A stretch of 64,000 nucleotides of DNA from Microbacteriaceae bacterium PS02070 (GCA_029959865.1 JASCPE010000002.1:62001-126000); one strand, 5' to 3'. Positions 45,109 to 54,539 are shown, counted from the first letter of the stretch. Notes: generated by a model from the letters alone, not told the origin. A program made the numbers and translations.

Positions 45109-45175
45109 GGGGATTTCCTTCCTCAGGATGTGGATTCAAGTAGATCACGGGCGGTGTGTGGGCGGGAGTACTTCG

Positions 45176-47185
45176 TCAGAAACGGCCCCCTCCTCGGCGA
45201 GAACGCGTGCCGCCCCCACCGAAGCTTCCGGGGCTGAAGCCGCCGCCACCGCCTCGACTGCGACCGCCGCCACCGAACATTCCGCCGCCCGACGAGCGGC
45301 CTCCGCCCAGGAGCGAGTTGATGACGATGCCGCCGAGGACGGCGCCCATCATGTTGCCGCCGCCGCTCCCGCCACCGAGGAGTCCGTTTCCGCCGGCGAA
45401 AGACCCGACGTCGTTCTGCGCCAGTCGGGTCGCCTGGGCGGCGAGGTCGTTGGCGCGCTGAGCGAGCTGGAGCGCCTGTTCCGGCGAGGAAGACGCGAGG
45501 CTGCGTGCCTGCACGACGAGGGCGCCGGCTTCGGCCAAGCGCGTCCGTGCTTCCACGCCGACGGCGCCGCGGCGGGATGTGATGAAGTCCTCCGCCGCCG
45601 ATACCTGGGCACCGGCTTGCGTCAGCAGTTGGTTGAGCTGGTGCGTTGCGCGCTCGGCACGTTCGGTCTGATCTCGTACGCCCGCAACGAGCGCATCGAT
45701 CTGGGTGTTCGCTGAGTCGAGGCCGGACAGTGCTGCGAGGGGGGAGCGCCCGGTCCCGCCGAGCTTCTCCTTGGCCGACGCGATCGCCTGACGGGTCGAA
45801 TCGATGACGGGACGGATGCGGCCGTCGGAGTCGGGGAAGGCGGTGGCGGTGGCGATGTCCTTCTCGAGATCGGCGATGAGTTCACTCGCGCTCGCTTCGC
45901 TCTTGGTGAGCTCCTCCCGGAGTTTCGCGATGGCGTTGTGCAGTGCTTCGGCTTGCCCGACAGCGTCCTCCGCGGCGCGGATGCTGATTGCTGCCGCCGA
46001 CCCATCGCCGGCCCCGATCGCCGTCTGAGCGTTCGCGAGCTGCTCGTCGGCGAACGCGAGCCGTTGCTCCGCCTGCGTGGGGTTATCGGCGACTGTCGCC
46101 AGCGCGTCGGGTGCGTATGTGCCGCGGAGCGTATCGAGTTCCGCCGTCGCGCTGGACAACGCGGATGCGACCTGGCCGCGCTTCTCCTGGACACGGGCGA
46201 GCGCTTCCGGTGCGTTCTGTTCGAGCTGGCGCAACTCGTCGAATTTCTCCGCCTTCGCATCGAGCGCGTCGTTTGCTCCCCCGGTGAGCGCGAGGATCTC
46301 CTCGTTCCATGCGCGGGCTTGCTCGTCGCTGTCCGGCGTGGAGTCATCCAGCTGCTGCTGCAATGTGAAGGCCCTATCGAGGTCCGCCTTGGCCTGTGCG
46401 AGGACGGTCGCGAACTCGGCGGTCGCGTCGTCGCCGAACTGGGCGCGAGCGAACCCCAGCTCCTGCTCACTGGTCTTGAGTGCGTCGTCGGTCTGCACGA
46501 GGGCGGACGCCGCCTGACGTGACAGTTCTTCGAGGGAGATCTGTTCGGGCGGCGCGGCCTGTCCTCCGGGTCCGACCGCAGACGCCGTCTTGCGGCGCCG
46601 AGAACGGATCAGGACAACCACGAGCACGACGACGGCGGCCGCCGCGGCGATGATGAGGATCGTCGTGAACCCGCCCGACGAGGACCCTTCACCGCCGGTG
46701 TCCAGATCACCGGCAACGGCGTCGCGCAGCCCATCGGCTGCCGCCGTCGCGGCGCCCGCCCAGTCTTCCTGGGAGATCGTGGGGTTGATCAGCTCACTCT
46801 CGATCGCGAGAAGATCCGACTCGCTCACCGGGCCGGCGCTGTCACCCGACAGGTAGTAGGACCGCCCCTCGGTCGCAACGGCAAGCAGGTACTGCTCCGG
46901 TCCGAGGTTGTTCAGGTTCGCGGTGTCGTTCGCCCATTCCTCCGCGTCGGGCGGGGATTCGAAGCGGTCGACGTAAACGACCCAGAGGTCCACGCCGGAC
47001 TCCGCGGACAGCGTCCTGAGGTGATCGTCCACGTCGGATTCCTCACCAGCGGAGAGGACGTCAGACTGATCCAGTACGCGGGTCGCGTCGAGGGGGACAG
47101 GCTCGGCGGCGAGCGCGGGTCCGGCTCCTCCGGCGAACAGGAGCGTCACGATCGCGCCGAATGCCAATGCCGTGCGGGAGCGCAT
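45176..47185 (-). CDS. TPM-domain envelope protein with coiled coil and Gly-rich tail
   Basis: A 669-residue protein from ATG 47185 (AGAAGGGGGAACCG upstream). It has a signal peptide (cut after ALAA, about 27), a TPM domain at about 33-165 (LDQSDVLSAGEESDVDDHLR, ESGVDLWVVYVDRF), one transmembrane helix at about 174-193, a cytoplasmic coiled-coil region (about 215-585) and a Gly-rich tail of about 80 residues with RGGG/SGGG motifs. The TPM domain is found in photosystem-repair, RpfB-like and phosphatase-like proteins. Next to pspA it probably senses or carries envelope stress to PspA; that is inference. The promoter has TAGACT at 47228-47233. Confidence 0.82.
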   Translation of the reverse strand: MRSRTALAFGAIVTLLFAGGAGPALAAEPVPLDATRVLDQSDVLSAGEESDVDDHLRTLSAESGVDLWVVYVDRFESPPDAEEWANDTANLNNLGPEQYLLAVATEGRSYYLSGDSAGPVSESDLLAIESELINPTISQEDWAGAATAAADGLRDAVAGDLDTGGEGSSSGGFTTILIIAAAAAVVVLVVVLIRSRRRKTASAVGPGGQAAPPEQISLEELSRQAASALVQTDDALKTSEQELGFARAQFGDDATAEFATVLAQAKADLDRAFTLQQQLDDSTPDSDEQARAWNEEILALTGGANDALDAKAEKFDELRQLEQNAPEALARVQEKRGQVASALSSATAELDTLRGTYAPDALATVADNPTQAEQRLAFADEQLANAQTAIGAGDGSAAAISIRAAEDAVGQAEALHNAIAKLREELTKSEASASELIADLEKDIATATAFPDSDGRIRPVIDSTRQAIASAKEKLGGTGRSPLAALSGLDSANTQIDALVAGVRDQTERAERATHQLNQLLTQAGAQVSAAEDFITSRRGAVGVEARTRLAEAGALVVQARSLASSSPEQALQLAQRANDLAAQATRLAQNDVGSFAGGNGLLGGGSGGGNMMGAVLGGIVINSLLGGGRSSGGGMFGGGGRSRGGGGGFSPGSFGGGGTRSRRGGGRF

Positions 47186-47227
47186 CGGTTCCCCCTTCTG
47201 GGCGGGATGAGCCGCCAACCGAAATTG

Positions 47228-47246
47228 AGTCTATGCAACCCGGGTT
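47228..47246 (-). promoter_or_regulatory. Promoter and palindrome of the TPM gene
   Basis: On this strand TAGACT (47228-47233) is a -10 box about 36 bases ahead of the likely ATG. The palindrome AACCCGGGTT (47237-47246) lies three bases upstream of it, in the promoter spacer. Confidence 0.4.
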
Positions 47247-47437
47247 ATGTCTCGAAAGCCATCATCTGTGTGCAGCTTTTGAATCGGCTGTGTCGAGGGC
47301 GCGGCCCAGCACCGTGAACGCATGGGTGATCGCACCCCTCCGTTGCGGAGCCGGCACGCGGGAGAGTGTGCTGCTTCGAGCGTGCCTGTGCGGCAGGACG
47401 ACGCAGCGAGGGTATGCTCGCGGACTCGGAGGATCAG

Positions 47438-48274
47438 ATGGATGACAGGTACGGCACCGACGTCCTCGCGGCGGGCTGGCGTGAGCGCGGACAGAAGAAG
47501 ACGTCCCGGGTCCCCGCCGAAGCGGGACTCGTCGTCGAGGTGGCGGAGGACGGTTACTGTGGCGCCGTCGTCTCCACACGCGCCGGGATGGTCGAACTCG
47601 AGGACCGGGCTGGCCGGGTGCGGGTGTTCCCGCTCGGGCCGGGATTCATGATCGACGGCGAGATCGTCGAGCTTGTCGCGGGGACGACGCAGGCCGTCCG
47701 ACAGCCGCGGGCACGAACCGCATCCGGATCCTTCAAGACAGAGCAGTCCCGGGCCCGGGTCGCGCGAGCGTCGCGCATCCTGGTCGAGGGGCGCCATGAC
47801 GCCGAACTCGTCGAGAAGGTGTGGGGCGATGACCTGCGCGAGGAGGGCGTTGTCGTCGAATACCTCGAAGGCGTCGATCACCTCGATCGCATGCTGGATG
47901 ATGATCCGCCGTCCGCACAGCGGAGGTACGGCATCCTCGTTGATCACCTCGTCGCGGGCTCGAAGGAAGCGCGGCTTGCCGAAGCGGTCCGCGCGGGTAG
48001 GCACGGGCGTTTCGTCTACATCGTGGGTCATCCTTACATCGATGTCTGGCAGTGCGTTCTGCCGTCCTCGGTCGGCATCCCCGCGTGGCCTGAGGTGCCT
48101 CGCGGTACCGATTGGAAGACGGGAGTGTGTCGCGCGCTGGGGTGGCCGTCAGAGACCACAGCGGACAAGGCGCGAGTGTGGCAGCACATCCTTTCCCGAG
48201 TCAAGACGTACCGCGACATCGATCCCGCACTCTTGGGTCGCGTCGAGGAGCTCATCGACTTCGTCACGGCGTAG
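47438..48274 (+). CDS. DUF3097-family protein
   Basis: A 278-residue actinobacterial protein of unknown function. It begins MDDRYGTDVLAAGWRERGQK; a beta-rich N-terminal domain (about 30-95) is followed by ARASRILVEGRHDAELVEKV, which resembles a Toprim nucleotidyl-transfer strand (EGxxD), and by DHLVAGSKEARLAEA. GGAGGATCAG precedes ATG 47438; an in-frame ATG at 47414 overlaps the TATGCT -10 box (47413-47418) and is rejected. A primase- or nuclease-like role is only suggested by the Toprim resemblance. Confidence 0.8.
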   Translation: MDDRYGTDVLAAGWRERGQKKTSRVPAEAGLVVEVAEDGYCGAVVSTRAGMVELEDRAGRVRVFPLGPGFMIDGEIVELVAGTTQAVRQPRARTASGSFKTEQSRARVARASRILVEGRHDAELVEKVWGDDLREEGVVVEYLEGVDHLDRMLDDDPPSAQRRYGILVDHLVAGSKEARLAEAVRAGRHGRFVYIVGHPYIDVWQCVLPSSVGIPAWPEVPRGTDWKTGVCRALGWPSETTADKARVWQHILSRVKTYRDIDPALLGRVEELIDFVTA

Positions 48275-48356
48275 GCGCCTCGTCGCGATCTGATCCGCCG
48301 CCGACCCTGCCCCAAGGGATTCTGCGGGGGAGTCGATGGGTGGGCCGACGCCCCCG

Positions 48357-48362
48357 TAGCCT
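48357..48362 (+). promoter_or_regulatory. -10 box TAGCCT, leaderless promoter of trmB
   Basis: TAGCCT, six bases (GGTGGT), GTG 48369. Confidence 0.5.
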
Positions 48363-48368
48363 GGTGGT

Positions 48369-49103
48369 GTGACATCTCCCGAGGTTCCCGAACGCCGCTT
48401 TCGCGATCGGCCGGTGTCGTTCGTGCGCAGGAGCGGACGCATGAGCGAGGGTCAGGAGCGCGCGTGGGACGAGCTGTCCGGCCGGTACCGCATCGAGGTG
48501 CCGCGGGACGAGGCCGCGACGAGCGTCCTGCCCGGGAGTGAGCTCGACCCGCACGAGGTCTTCGGTCGCGTGGCTCCCCTCGTGGTGGAGATCGGGTCGG
48601 GACAGGGGCATGCGATCATCCACGCCTCCCGTGAGAACCCGGCCACGGATTTCCTCGCGGTCGAGGTGTTTCGCGCCGGGCTTGCCCGCACGATGCTCGA
48701 TGCCGATCGCGAAGAGATCGAGAATCTCCGCGTCATCGAGGCGAACGCTCCAGAGGTGCTCGATCACCTCCTGCCGGAGGGTTCGGTATCGGAGCTGTGG
48801 ATCTTCTTTCCGGATCCGTGGCACAAGAAGCGCCACACCAAGCGACGACTCATCGCTCCGGATTTCCTTCCCCGCGTTGCGCGCGTCCTACGGCCAGGAG
48901 GCGTGCTGCGCCTGGCGACAGACTGGGAGGACTACGCCCTTCAGATGCGGAAAGTCCTGGGGGAGTCGGACGCGTTCGAGCCCGCCTTCGATGGGGAGTG
49001 GGCGCCACGGTTCACCGGTCGTGTGATGACTGCGTTCGAGCGGAAGGGGCTGGCCAAAGACCGCCAAATCCGTGATCTCGTCTACCGGCGTGCAGAGCGA
49101 TGA
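48369..49103 (+). CDS. trmB: tRNA (guanine-N7-)-methyltransferase
   Basis: A 244-residue SAM-dependent methyltransferase that makes m7G46. The SAM loop is VVEIGSGQGHAIIHASRENP, and the catalytic/RNA motif ELWIFFPDPWHKKRHTKRRL is diagnostic. The C-terminal DRQIRDLVYRRAER is typical. A leaderless GTG start is supported by the -10 box. The downstream membrane-protein gene overlaps by four bases. Confidence 0.95.
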   Translation: MTSPEVPERRFRDRPVSFVRRSGRMSEGQERAWDELSGRYRIEVPRDEAATSVLPGSELDPHEVFGRVAPLVVEIGSGQGHAIIHASRENPATDFLAVEVFRAGLARTMLDADREEIENLRVIEANAPEVLDHLLPEGSVSELWIFFPDPWHKKRHTKRRLIAPDFLPRVARVLRPGGVLRLATDWEDYALQMRKVLGESDAFEPAFDGEWAPRFTGRVMTAFERKGLAKDRQIRDLVYRRAER

Positions 49104-49945
49104 CGACGCACGCCGACGTCGCCCCCCGCCCGCTGGTCTCGGTGGGCAGCATCCCCGCTCTGCTCGTGTGTCTGGCTGCGCCCGCGTTCTTCGTCCTCGA
49201 ACAGCCATGGCTCGGGTGGGTGCTCCTGGCCGCGGGGCTCGCGATCGCCTTCCTGATCGAACGCGACGGCGTGCGCGCGAAGGCGCCGTCGCTGACCCGC
49301 GATCTGTCCCTCATCGCCGTGGGAATGCTGATCGTCAGCGTCATCCCGCTGAAGGCGGAACTGGACAACCTCGCGATGGTGCGATTCACGCTCGCGCTCG
49401 GTGGGGCGGTCCTCGTGCCCTACGTCATCTCGCGCTGGGTCTACCGTGATCGCGCGATCGCCTTTCCGTGGCGCGGTGGCGGCCGGTGGACCTTCTGGCA
49501 GTGGGGCTGGCTCGTTCTGGTGCTCGTCCTCGGTTGGCTGATCCTCCCCTTCTACTTCATCACCTCCGATGTCTACCTCAACTGGCCCGTCGTCGACACG
49601 CCGGACCTCATCGCGAGGCTGTTCGTCGGCGTCGGTGCCGTGGGTATCTGGGACGAACTGTTCTTCATCTGCACCTGCTTCGCACTCCTGCGCCGTCACT
49701 TCGCCGACCTGTCTGCGAACGCGCTGCAGGCGATCGTCTTCGTCTCATTCCTCTGGGAGCTCGGCTATCAGGCGTGGGGACCGCTGCTGACGATCCCGTT
49801 CGCGCTGTTGCAGGCACTCATCTTCTTGAAGACACGGTCACTCGGGTACGTCGTGACCGTGCATCTGCTCTTCGACGCCGTCGTCTTCGGCGTCCTTGTG
49901 CATGCGCATAGCCCCGGGATGCTCGACGCGATCTTCCTGGTCTGA
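49100..49945 (+). CDS. Polytopic membrane protein, degenerate CPBP-like
   Basis: A 281-residue protein with eight or so predicted spans. In the C-terminal half WDELFFICTCFALLRRHFAD and HLLFDAVVFGVLVH resemble the CPBP (CAAX-processing/bacteriocin) protease motifs, but the usual EExxxR and FxxxH are not intact: the first Glu is Asp, and the second motif reads FVSFLWELG. It may be a non-peptidase relative. It is translated with trmB. Function unknown. Confidence 0.6.
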   Translation: MTTHADVAPRPLVSVGSIPALLVCLAAPAFFVLEQPWLGWVLLAAGLAIAFLIERDGVRAKAPSLTRDLSLIAVGMLIVSVIPLKAELDNLAMVRFTLALGGAVLVPYVISRWVYRDRAIAFPWRGGGRWTFWQWGWLVLVLVLGWLILPFYFITSDVYLNWPVVDTPDLIARLFVGVGAVGIWDELFFICTCFALLRRHFADLSANALQAIVFVSFLWELGYQAWGPLLTIPFALLQALIFLKTRSLGYVVTVHLLFDAVVFGVLVHAHSPGMLDAIFLV

Positions 49946-50054
49946 GGGAAGTGCGTGACAGTCAGGGTCATCCTGCGCTGGGAGGTGCGGCTGGCTCACG
50001 CGGGCGCGCGACCCGGAGACGCCGCACTGCGGCGCGTACGCGTGCCACTCAGAG

Positions 50055-50127
50055 TGCCCCCGACAGGAGTCGAACCTGCGACCTACGGTACCGGAAACCG
50101 GCGCTCTATCCACTGAGCTACGGAGGC
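50055..50127 (-). tRNA. tRNA-Arg (CCG)
   Basis: A 73-nt leftward tRNA folds with acceptor stem GCCTCCG/CGGGGGC, D arm GCTC...GAGC, anticodon loop TTCCGGT with anticodon CCG, and T arm with TTCGACT. One mismatch lies at the base of the anticodon stem (27-43). The 3' CCA is not encoded. It reads the common CGG codons of this GC-rich genome. Confidence 0.93.
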
Positions 50128-50143
50128 GTACCGATCGAGACTA

Positions 50144-50887
50144 TCACCGCGAGATCGCGGCGATGGACTCGGCCAGACGCTCGGCGAGGTACTGATGTCC
50201 CGCGGTGTGCGGGTGGTGGGCACCCTCGCCGGTGTCGATGACGTCGAGGAAGTTCTCGTCGGTGATCCAACCCTCTTCGATGGGGGAGATGTACCACCAT
50301 CCGCGCGCAGCGGCGAGAGTGCGCAGGTCTCCGTCGATGCGCGCCGTGCCTGGTTCCAGCGGCAGGATCTGAGGCGCCGGGCCGAGGATCACGATCTGCG
50401 CGTCCGGGTAGCGGTCTGAGAGGGCGTCCCACGCGGCGTTGACCGCGGCGGGGTATCCCACCGCCGGCAGCCGGCGGTCGTTGATCGACCCCTGGACAAT
50501 GACGAGGTCCGGAGACGGGCCGCCCAGGTCGGACATGCGCGTGCCATAGTCGGGTCCGTCGATGCCGACGCGCAGGTATCCACTGCCGCGGACGCCGTTG
50601 ACGGTCGTGTTCCATCCCGCGACACCGGCGACCACATATGCATAGCCCAGCGTCGGTTCATTCGCTGCGGAGCCGTATGTCCAGGAGTCTCCGAAGATCA
50701 GGACCTGGGGGTTCTCCGGGAGCGAGATCGGCGCGGGTTCGGTCAACCCATCTGCGCTGGAGGCCACCGTGACCGGGTCCGGATTGCCTGCTCTGGTGAG
50801 GACGATCCCGGTGGTGACGAGCACGAGCGAAAGCGCCGCAGCGGTCCACGAATGGCGCTGTGTCCACCGTCTCCGTGTGCGCGCCAT
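50144..50887 (-). CDS. SGNH/GDSL hydrolase, membrane-anchored or secreted
   Basis: A 247-residue protein. An N-terminal basic/hydrophobic segment (WTAAALSLVLVTTGIVL) is a signal anchor. SGNH blocks are GDSWTYGS (block I, Ser68), GSINDRR (block III, GxND) and DTGEGAHHPHTAGHQYLAE (block V, DxxH). It probably removes acyl or acetyl groups from a glycan or lipid outside the membrane. ATG 50887 follows TACGCT by six bases on this strand, which fixes the start as leaderless. Confidence 0.85.
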   Translation of the reverse strand: MARTRRRWTQRHSWTAAALSLVLVTTGIVLTRAGNPDPVTVASSADGLTEPAPISLPENPQVLIFGDSWTYGSAANEPTLGYAYVVAGVAGWNTTVNGVRGSGYLRVGIDGPDYGTRMSDLGGPSPDLVIVQGSINDRRLPAVGYPAAVNAAWDALSDRYPDAQIVILGPAPQILPLEPGTARIDGDLRTLAAARGWWYISPIEEGWITDENFLDVIDTGEGAHHPHTAGHQYLAERLAESIAAISR

Positions 50888-50893
50888 GAGGGG

Positions 50894-50899
50894 AGCGTA
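50894..50899 (-). promoter_or_regulatory. -10 box TACGCT, leaderless promoter of the SGNH gene
   Basis: Read leftward: TACGCT, CCCCTC, ATG 50887. Confidence 0.45.
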
Positions 50900-50987
50900 A
50901 AGCATCGGGCATCCCCCGCCGAATCCGCGCGTCATCGGCTGCGACAGCCCCCGCGCCAGGGTCATCATGGCGTGCGAGGATATCCCG

Positions 50988-51848
50988 ATGAAGCGAATCG
51001 TGACGGCGGAGCTCGACCTCAGCCTCGCGTCGCCGGTTGACCTCATTTTCCAGATCACGGCGGCCCAGGGAGTGCCGGTCGCGCACGAAAGCCTGAGCTT
51101 CACGCAGGGCGACCGGATCTACACTCCGACGGAGATCGTCGACCAGGCCGGGAGCCGGCTGCACCGCTTCACCGGAGATCCTGGGCTCATCCAGGTGCGG
51201 TATCGCGCCGTCGTCGACGGTCCCAGTCCGCAGCGACCCGCGAGTGACCTGGACGCCATCACGTATCTGCGCCCGAGCCGCTATTGCCAGTCGGACGAGG
51301 TGTTCAGCCAGGCACGGCGTCAGTTCCGCGGCCTCTCCGGCTACGACCTGATCGACGCCGTCAGTGACTTCGTCGCGACGAACACCGCGTACACCCCGGG
51401 TCTGAGCTTCGGCACCGACTCGGCGGTGACGACCCTCGCAACCGGACACGGTGTCTGCCGCGACTACGCCCACCTCGTCATCGCGCTCCTGCGCGCCCTG
51501 GACATGCCTGCCAGATACACCGCCTGTTACGCGCCGGGTCTGCGCCCGATGGATTTCCACGCCGTCGCGGAGGCATACCTCGACGGGGCCTGGTACGTCA
51601 TCGATGCGACGCGACTCGCCGACCGTCGCTCCCTCGTGCGGATCGCGACCGGGCGAGACGCGGCCGACTGCGCGTTCCTGAGTTACCACGGCGGCGCACT
51701 GAGCATGTGGCACCAGCAGGTGGACGCATGGGTGGCGGGCGACGACACCGAGGCGCTCGACTCCGTTGACCCGGCGTTCGCGCGTGACCTGGGGGAGGAC
51801 CCCGACCCCTCTCTCGACGACCCGTCCGAACTCGTGCAGATCATCTGA
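50988..51848 (+). CDS. Transglutaminase-like cysteine protease-fold protein
   Basis: A 286-residue protein: a beta-rich N-terminal domain (about 1-95, bacterial transglutaminase N type), then the Transglut_core at about 105-215 with the triad Cys157 (GHGVCRDYAHL), His191 (MDFHAVAEAYL) and Asp206 (VIDATRL). No signal peptide is evident. Such proteins may cross-link or cleave amide bonds; the substrate is unknown. ATG 50988 is chosen over upstream in-frame starts because GAGGAT lies just before it. Confidence 0.85.
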   Translation: MKRIVTAELDLSLASPVDLIFQITAAQGVPVAHESLSFTQGDRIYTPTEIVDQAGSRLHRFTGDPGLIQVRYRAVVDGPSPQRPASDLDAITYLRPSRYCQSDEVFSQARRQFRGLSGYDLIDAVSDFVATNTAYTPGLSFGTDSAVTTLATGHGVCRDYAHLVIALLRALDMPARYTACYAPGLRPMDFHAVAEAYLDGAWYVIDATRLADRRSLVRIATGRDAADCAFLSYHGGALSMWHQQVDAWVAGDDTEALDSVDPAFARDLGEDPDPSLDDPSELVQII

Positions 51849-51945
51849 GCCCGGAGAACGTGCGTCTCCCGGCGTGAACGCCCCGCTCTCTGCCCGCCGC
51901 GGCGACGTCTCCCGCCCGCGCCCGGGACCGTAGAATCGTTGGGCT

Positions 51946-53613
51946 ATGGATCCTCAGTCACTCGCCGCCGCCGTTCTCGATGTCGTCACCCCGCTCGCCG
52001 AGCAACGACGTCCTGGCGCGGGCGAAGAACTGACCCTGGATGACATCGTCATCGAACGCCCCAAGAACCGTGATCACGGCGACTGGGCGACGAACGTCGC
52101 GCTCAAACTCGCAAAGGGCCTGGGCACGAACCCGCGCGAGTTCGCCGCCGATGTCGCGGGTGGTCTCGCCGAGGTCAACGGCATCGCGAGCGTCGATGTC
52201 GCCGGCCCCGGCTTCATCAACATCCGCCTCGACGCCGCTGCGGCGGGCGCCCTCGCGAAGACGATCGTCGAGGCAGGGCCCGCGTACGGCACGAACGACA
52301 GCCAGGCCGGCAATTCGATCAACCTCGAGTTCGTCAGTGCAAACCCCACCGGTCCGATGCACATCGGGCACACCCGCTGGGCAGCTCTGGGTGATGCCAT
52401 CGCCCGTTTGCTGCTCGCGAGCGGCGCTCGCCTCGTGCGCGAGTTCTACGTCAATGACGCCGGAGCTCAGATGCAGCGGTTCGGACGCTCGGTGCTCGCG
52501 AGTGCGAAGGGAGAACCGACCCCCGAGGACGGCTACCCCGGCGCATACATCGACGACCTCGCTCGTCGGGTCCTCGAGGCCGAGCCCGACCTGCTCTCGC
52601 TGTCGCCCGAGGAACAGGAGTCCCTCGCGCTCGAACGCGGCTACCGGCTCCAGCTTGCCGACCTCCAGGAATCCCTGGAGAAGTTCAATGTTCACTTCGA
52701 CGTGTTCTTCAGTGAACGCGAACTCCACGAGAAGCTCGAGGAGAGCGGGTCGAGCCTGATCGACCAGGCCGTCGAGCGCCTGCGCGCACAGGGTCACGTG
52801 TTCGAAGAGGATGGCGCGATCTGGGTGCGCACCACCGAGTTCGGCGACGACAAAGATCGCGTCATCCGCCGCTCCAACGGGGAATACACCTACTTCGCCG
52901 CCGACGCCGCGTACTACCTCAACAAGGGGGATCGCGGTTTCGCGCACAAGATCTACCTTCTCGGCGCCGACCACCACGGATACGTCCACCGCTTGAAGGC
53001 CCTCGCGGGGGCTGCCGGTGACGATCCCGACAAGGACATCGAGGTGCTCATCGGCCAGCTCGTCTCGGTCAATGGTGCTCGACTGTCCAAGCGCGCCGGC
53101 AACATCATCGAACTCGACGACCTTCGCGAATGGCTCGGCACCGACGCGCTGCGGTACTCGCTCGCGCGGTACCCCGCCGACTCGCCCTTGACACTGGACC
53201 CGGAGATCCTCCAGAAGCGCACGAACGACAACCCCGTCTTCTACGTGCAGTACGCGCACGCGCGCACCCACAACGTCGCGCGGAACGCCGCCGACTCCGG
53301 TGTCGACCGCTCCGCCTTCGCGCCGGAGCTGCTCACCCACGAGACGGAATCCGCGCTGCTGGGTGCACTGCAGGAGTTCCCGCGGGTGGTCGCGTTCGCG
53401 GCGGAAGTGCGCGAACCGCACCGGGTGGCGCGCTACCTCGAGGAACTCGCCGGTCTCTACCACCGCTGGTACGACACCTGCCGCGTGACGCCGCTCGGCG
53501 ATGAGGCGGTCACCGACCTTCACCGCACCCGCCTGTGGCTCAACGATGCGACGGGACAGGTCCTGCGCAACGGCCTCTCGCTGCTCGGAGTGAGCGCGCC
53601 CGAACGGATGTGA
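51946..53613 (+). CDS. argS: Arginyl-tRNA synthetase
   Basis: A 555-residue class I synthetase. HIGH is at 139-142 (TGPMHIGHTRWAALGD), the KMSKS equivalent is ARLSKRAGN, and the C-terminal anticodon-binding ALPHA domain covers about 435-555. The N-terminal Arg-S domain is also intact. TAGAAT (51931-51936) is nine bases before ATG, leaving almost no leader. It heads the run that ends in prfA. Confidence 0.96.
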   Translation: MDPQSLAAAVLDVVTPLAEQRRPGAGEELTLDDIVIERPKNRDHGDWATNVALKLAKGLGTNPREFAADVAGGLAEVNGIASVDVAGPGFINIRLDAAAAGALAKTIVEAGPAYGTNDSQAGNSINLEFVSANPTGPMHIGHTRWAALGDAIARLLLASGARLVREFYVNDAGAQMQRFGRSVLASAKGEPTPEDGYPGAYIDDLARRVLEAEPDLLSLSPEEQESLALERGYRLQLADLQESLEKFNVHFDVFFSERELHEKLEESGSSLIDQAVERLRAQGHVFEEDGAIWVRTTEFGDDKDRVIRRSNGEYTYFAADAAYYLNKGDRGFAHKIYLLGADHHGYVHRLKALAGAAGDDPDKDIEVLIGQLVSVNGARLSKRAGNIIELDDLREWLGTDALRYSLARYPADSPLTLDPEILQKRTNDNPVFYVQYAHARTHNVARNAADSGVDRSAFAPELLTHETESALLGALQEFPRVVAFAAEVREPHRVARYLEELAGLYHRWYDTCRVTPLGDEAVTDLHRTRLWLNDATGQVLRNGLSLLGVSAPERM

Positions 53614-53614
53614 C

Positions 53615-54439
53615 ATGAGCAGCGACGAGCGCACGCCCACCCTGCCGCTTCCGGTCATCGCACGGCCGGAGCCGGTAAAGCGTCGGCGCCGCTGGCTGTG
53701 GCCCGTCGTCATCGGCTCCGTCCTGCTCCTGGCCATCGCAGCATGGTTCATCGGTGAGGCGATCGCGAAGCCGCTCGTCAGCGAACGCATCCGGGCGAAG
53801 ATCGTCGACGAGTTGAGCCTCGCGTCCGACCAGGAGCTCACGGTGACGGTTCCCGGACTCGTGCTTCCGCAACTGATCGCGGGCACCCTCAACGAGGTCG
53901 CCGTCAGCTCCGCCGATGTCGACCTCGGCCCGCTCAGCGGCGACGTCACCGTGCGGGCGGCCGGCGTCCCGATCCGTGGAGACGTGTCCGCCGACAGCAT
54001 CACGGCCTCCATCGTCCTCGACGACGCCCAGCTGCTGGCCCTTGTCGAGGATCAGGTGACCCTGCCGGTCCCGATCGAGAGCCTTGAGTTCGATGGGGAC
54101 AACGTCGTTGCCTCCGCCGAACTGGACGTGATTGTCAGTCAGGTCCCGGTCAGTCTCGCGCTCACGCCGGGTGCCGCTGACGGTGATGTGATTCTGCGGC
54201 CGACCTCCGTCTCGGTCGCGGGAGTCGCGGTTCCGCTGGACGTGGTCACCGAGCAGTTCGGTCCCGTGGCAGGCACGATCATCCGCGATTGGAGCTTCTG
54301 CATCGCGGAGTACGTCCCGGCTGCAGCGACGCTCGCGGATCTCCGTGTGGAGGGCGACAGGCTCGTTGCAGACTTCGATGTCGACGGCGCCATCATCAGC
54401 GATCCGACGCTCCAAGAGAACGGATCGTGCACAGCATGA
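53615..54439 (+). CDS. LmeA-family (DUF2993) membrane-anchored protein
   Basis: A 274-residue protein with a basic N-terminus and one transmembrane segment at about 28-48 (WLWPVVIGSVLLLAIAAWFI), then an extracytoplasmic TULIP-like lipid-binding domain (DUF2993). LVSERIRAKIVDELSLASDQ and VRAAGVPIRGDVSADSITAS match LmeA, which takes part in lipomannan maturation and membrane stability in mycobacteria. A Glu/Asp-rich C-terminus follows. It starts one base after the argS stop. Confidence 0.82.
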   Translation: MSSDERTPTLPLPVIARPEPVKRRRRWLWPVVIGSVLLLAIAAWFIGEAIAKPLVSERIRAKIVDELSLASDQELTVTVPGLVLPQLIAGTLNEVAVSSADVDLGPLSGDVTVRAAGVPIRGDVSADSITASIVLDDAQLLALVEDQVTLPVPIESLEFDGDNVVASAELDVIVSQVPVSLALTPGAADGDVILRPTSVSVAGVAVPLDVVTEQFGPVAGTIIRDWSFCIAEYVPAAATLADLRVEGDRLVADFDVDGAIISDPTLQENGSCTA

Positions 54440-54472
54440 CACTGCGGCTCGGGCGCGACCGTCCGGGTGCAA

Positions 54473-54478
54473 TAGACT
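54473..54478 (+). promoter_or_regulatory. -10 box TAGACT ahead of lysA
   Basis: TAGACT would give a start site near 54485 and a leader of about 55 bases before GTG 54540. No clear -35 box. Confidence 0.35.
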
Positions 54479-54539
54479 GCAAAGACTGTCGGGGCGTGAG
54501 TGATCCGCCCGCAGTCGCCCCTTTCCGCCCCGATTGGTC

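Noticed and set aside
44368..45237. 289-residue plus-strand frame opposite pspA
   Set aside because: Leu/Arg/Asp-rich antisense of a coiled-coil gene; no family features.
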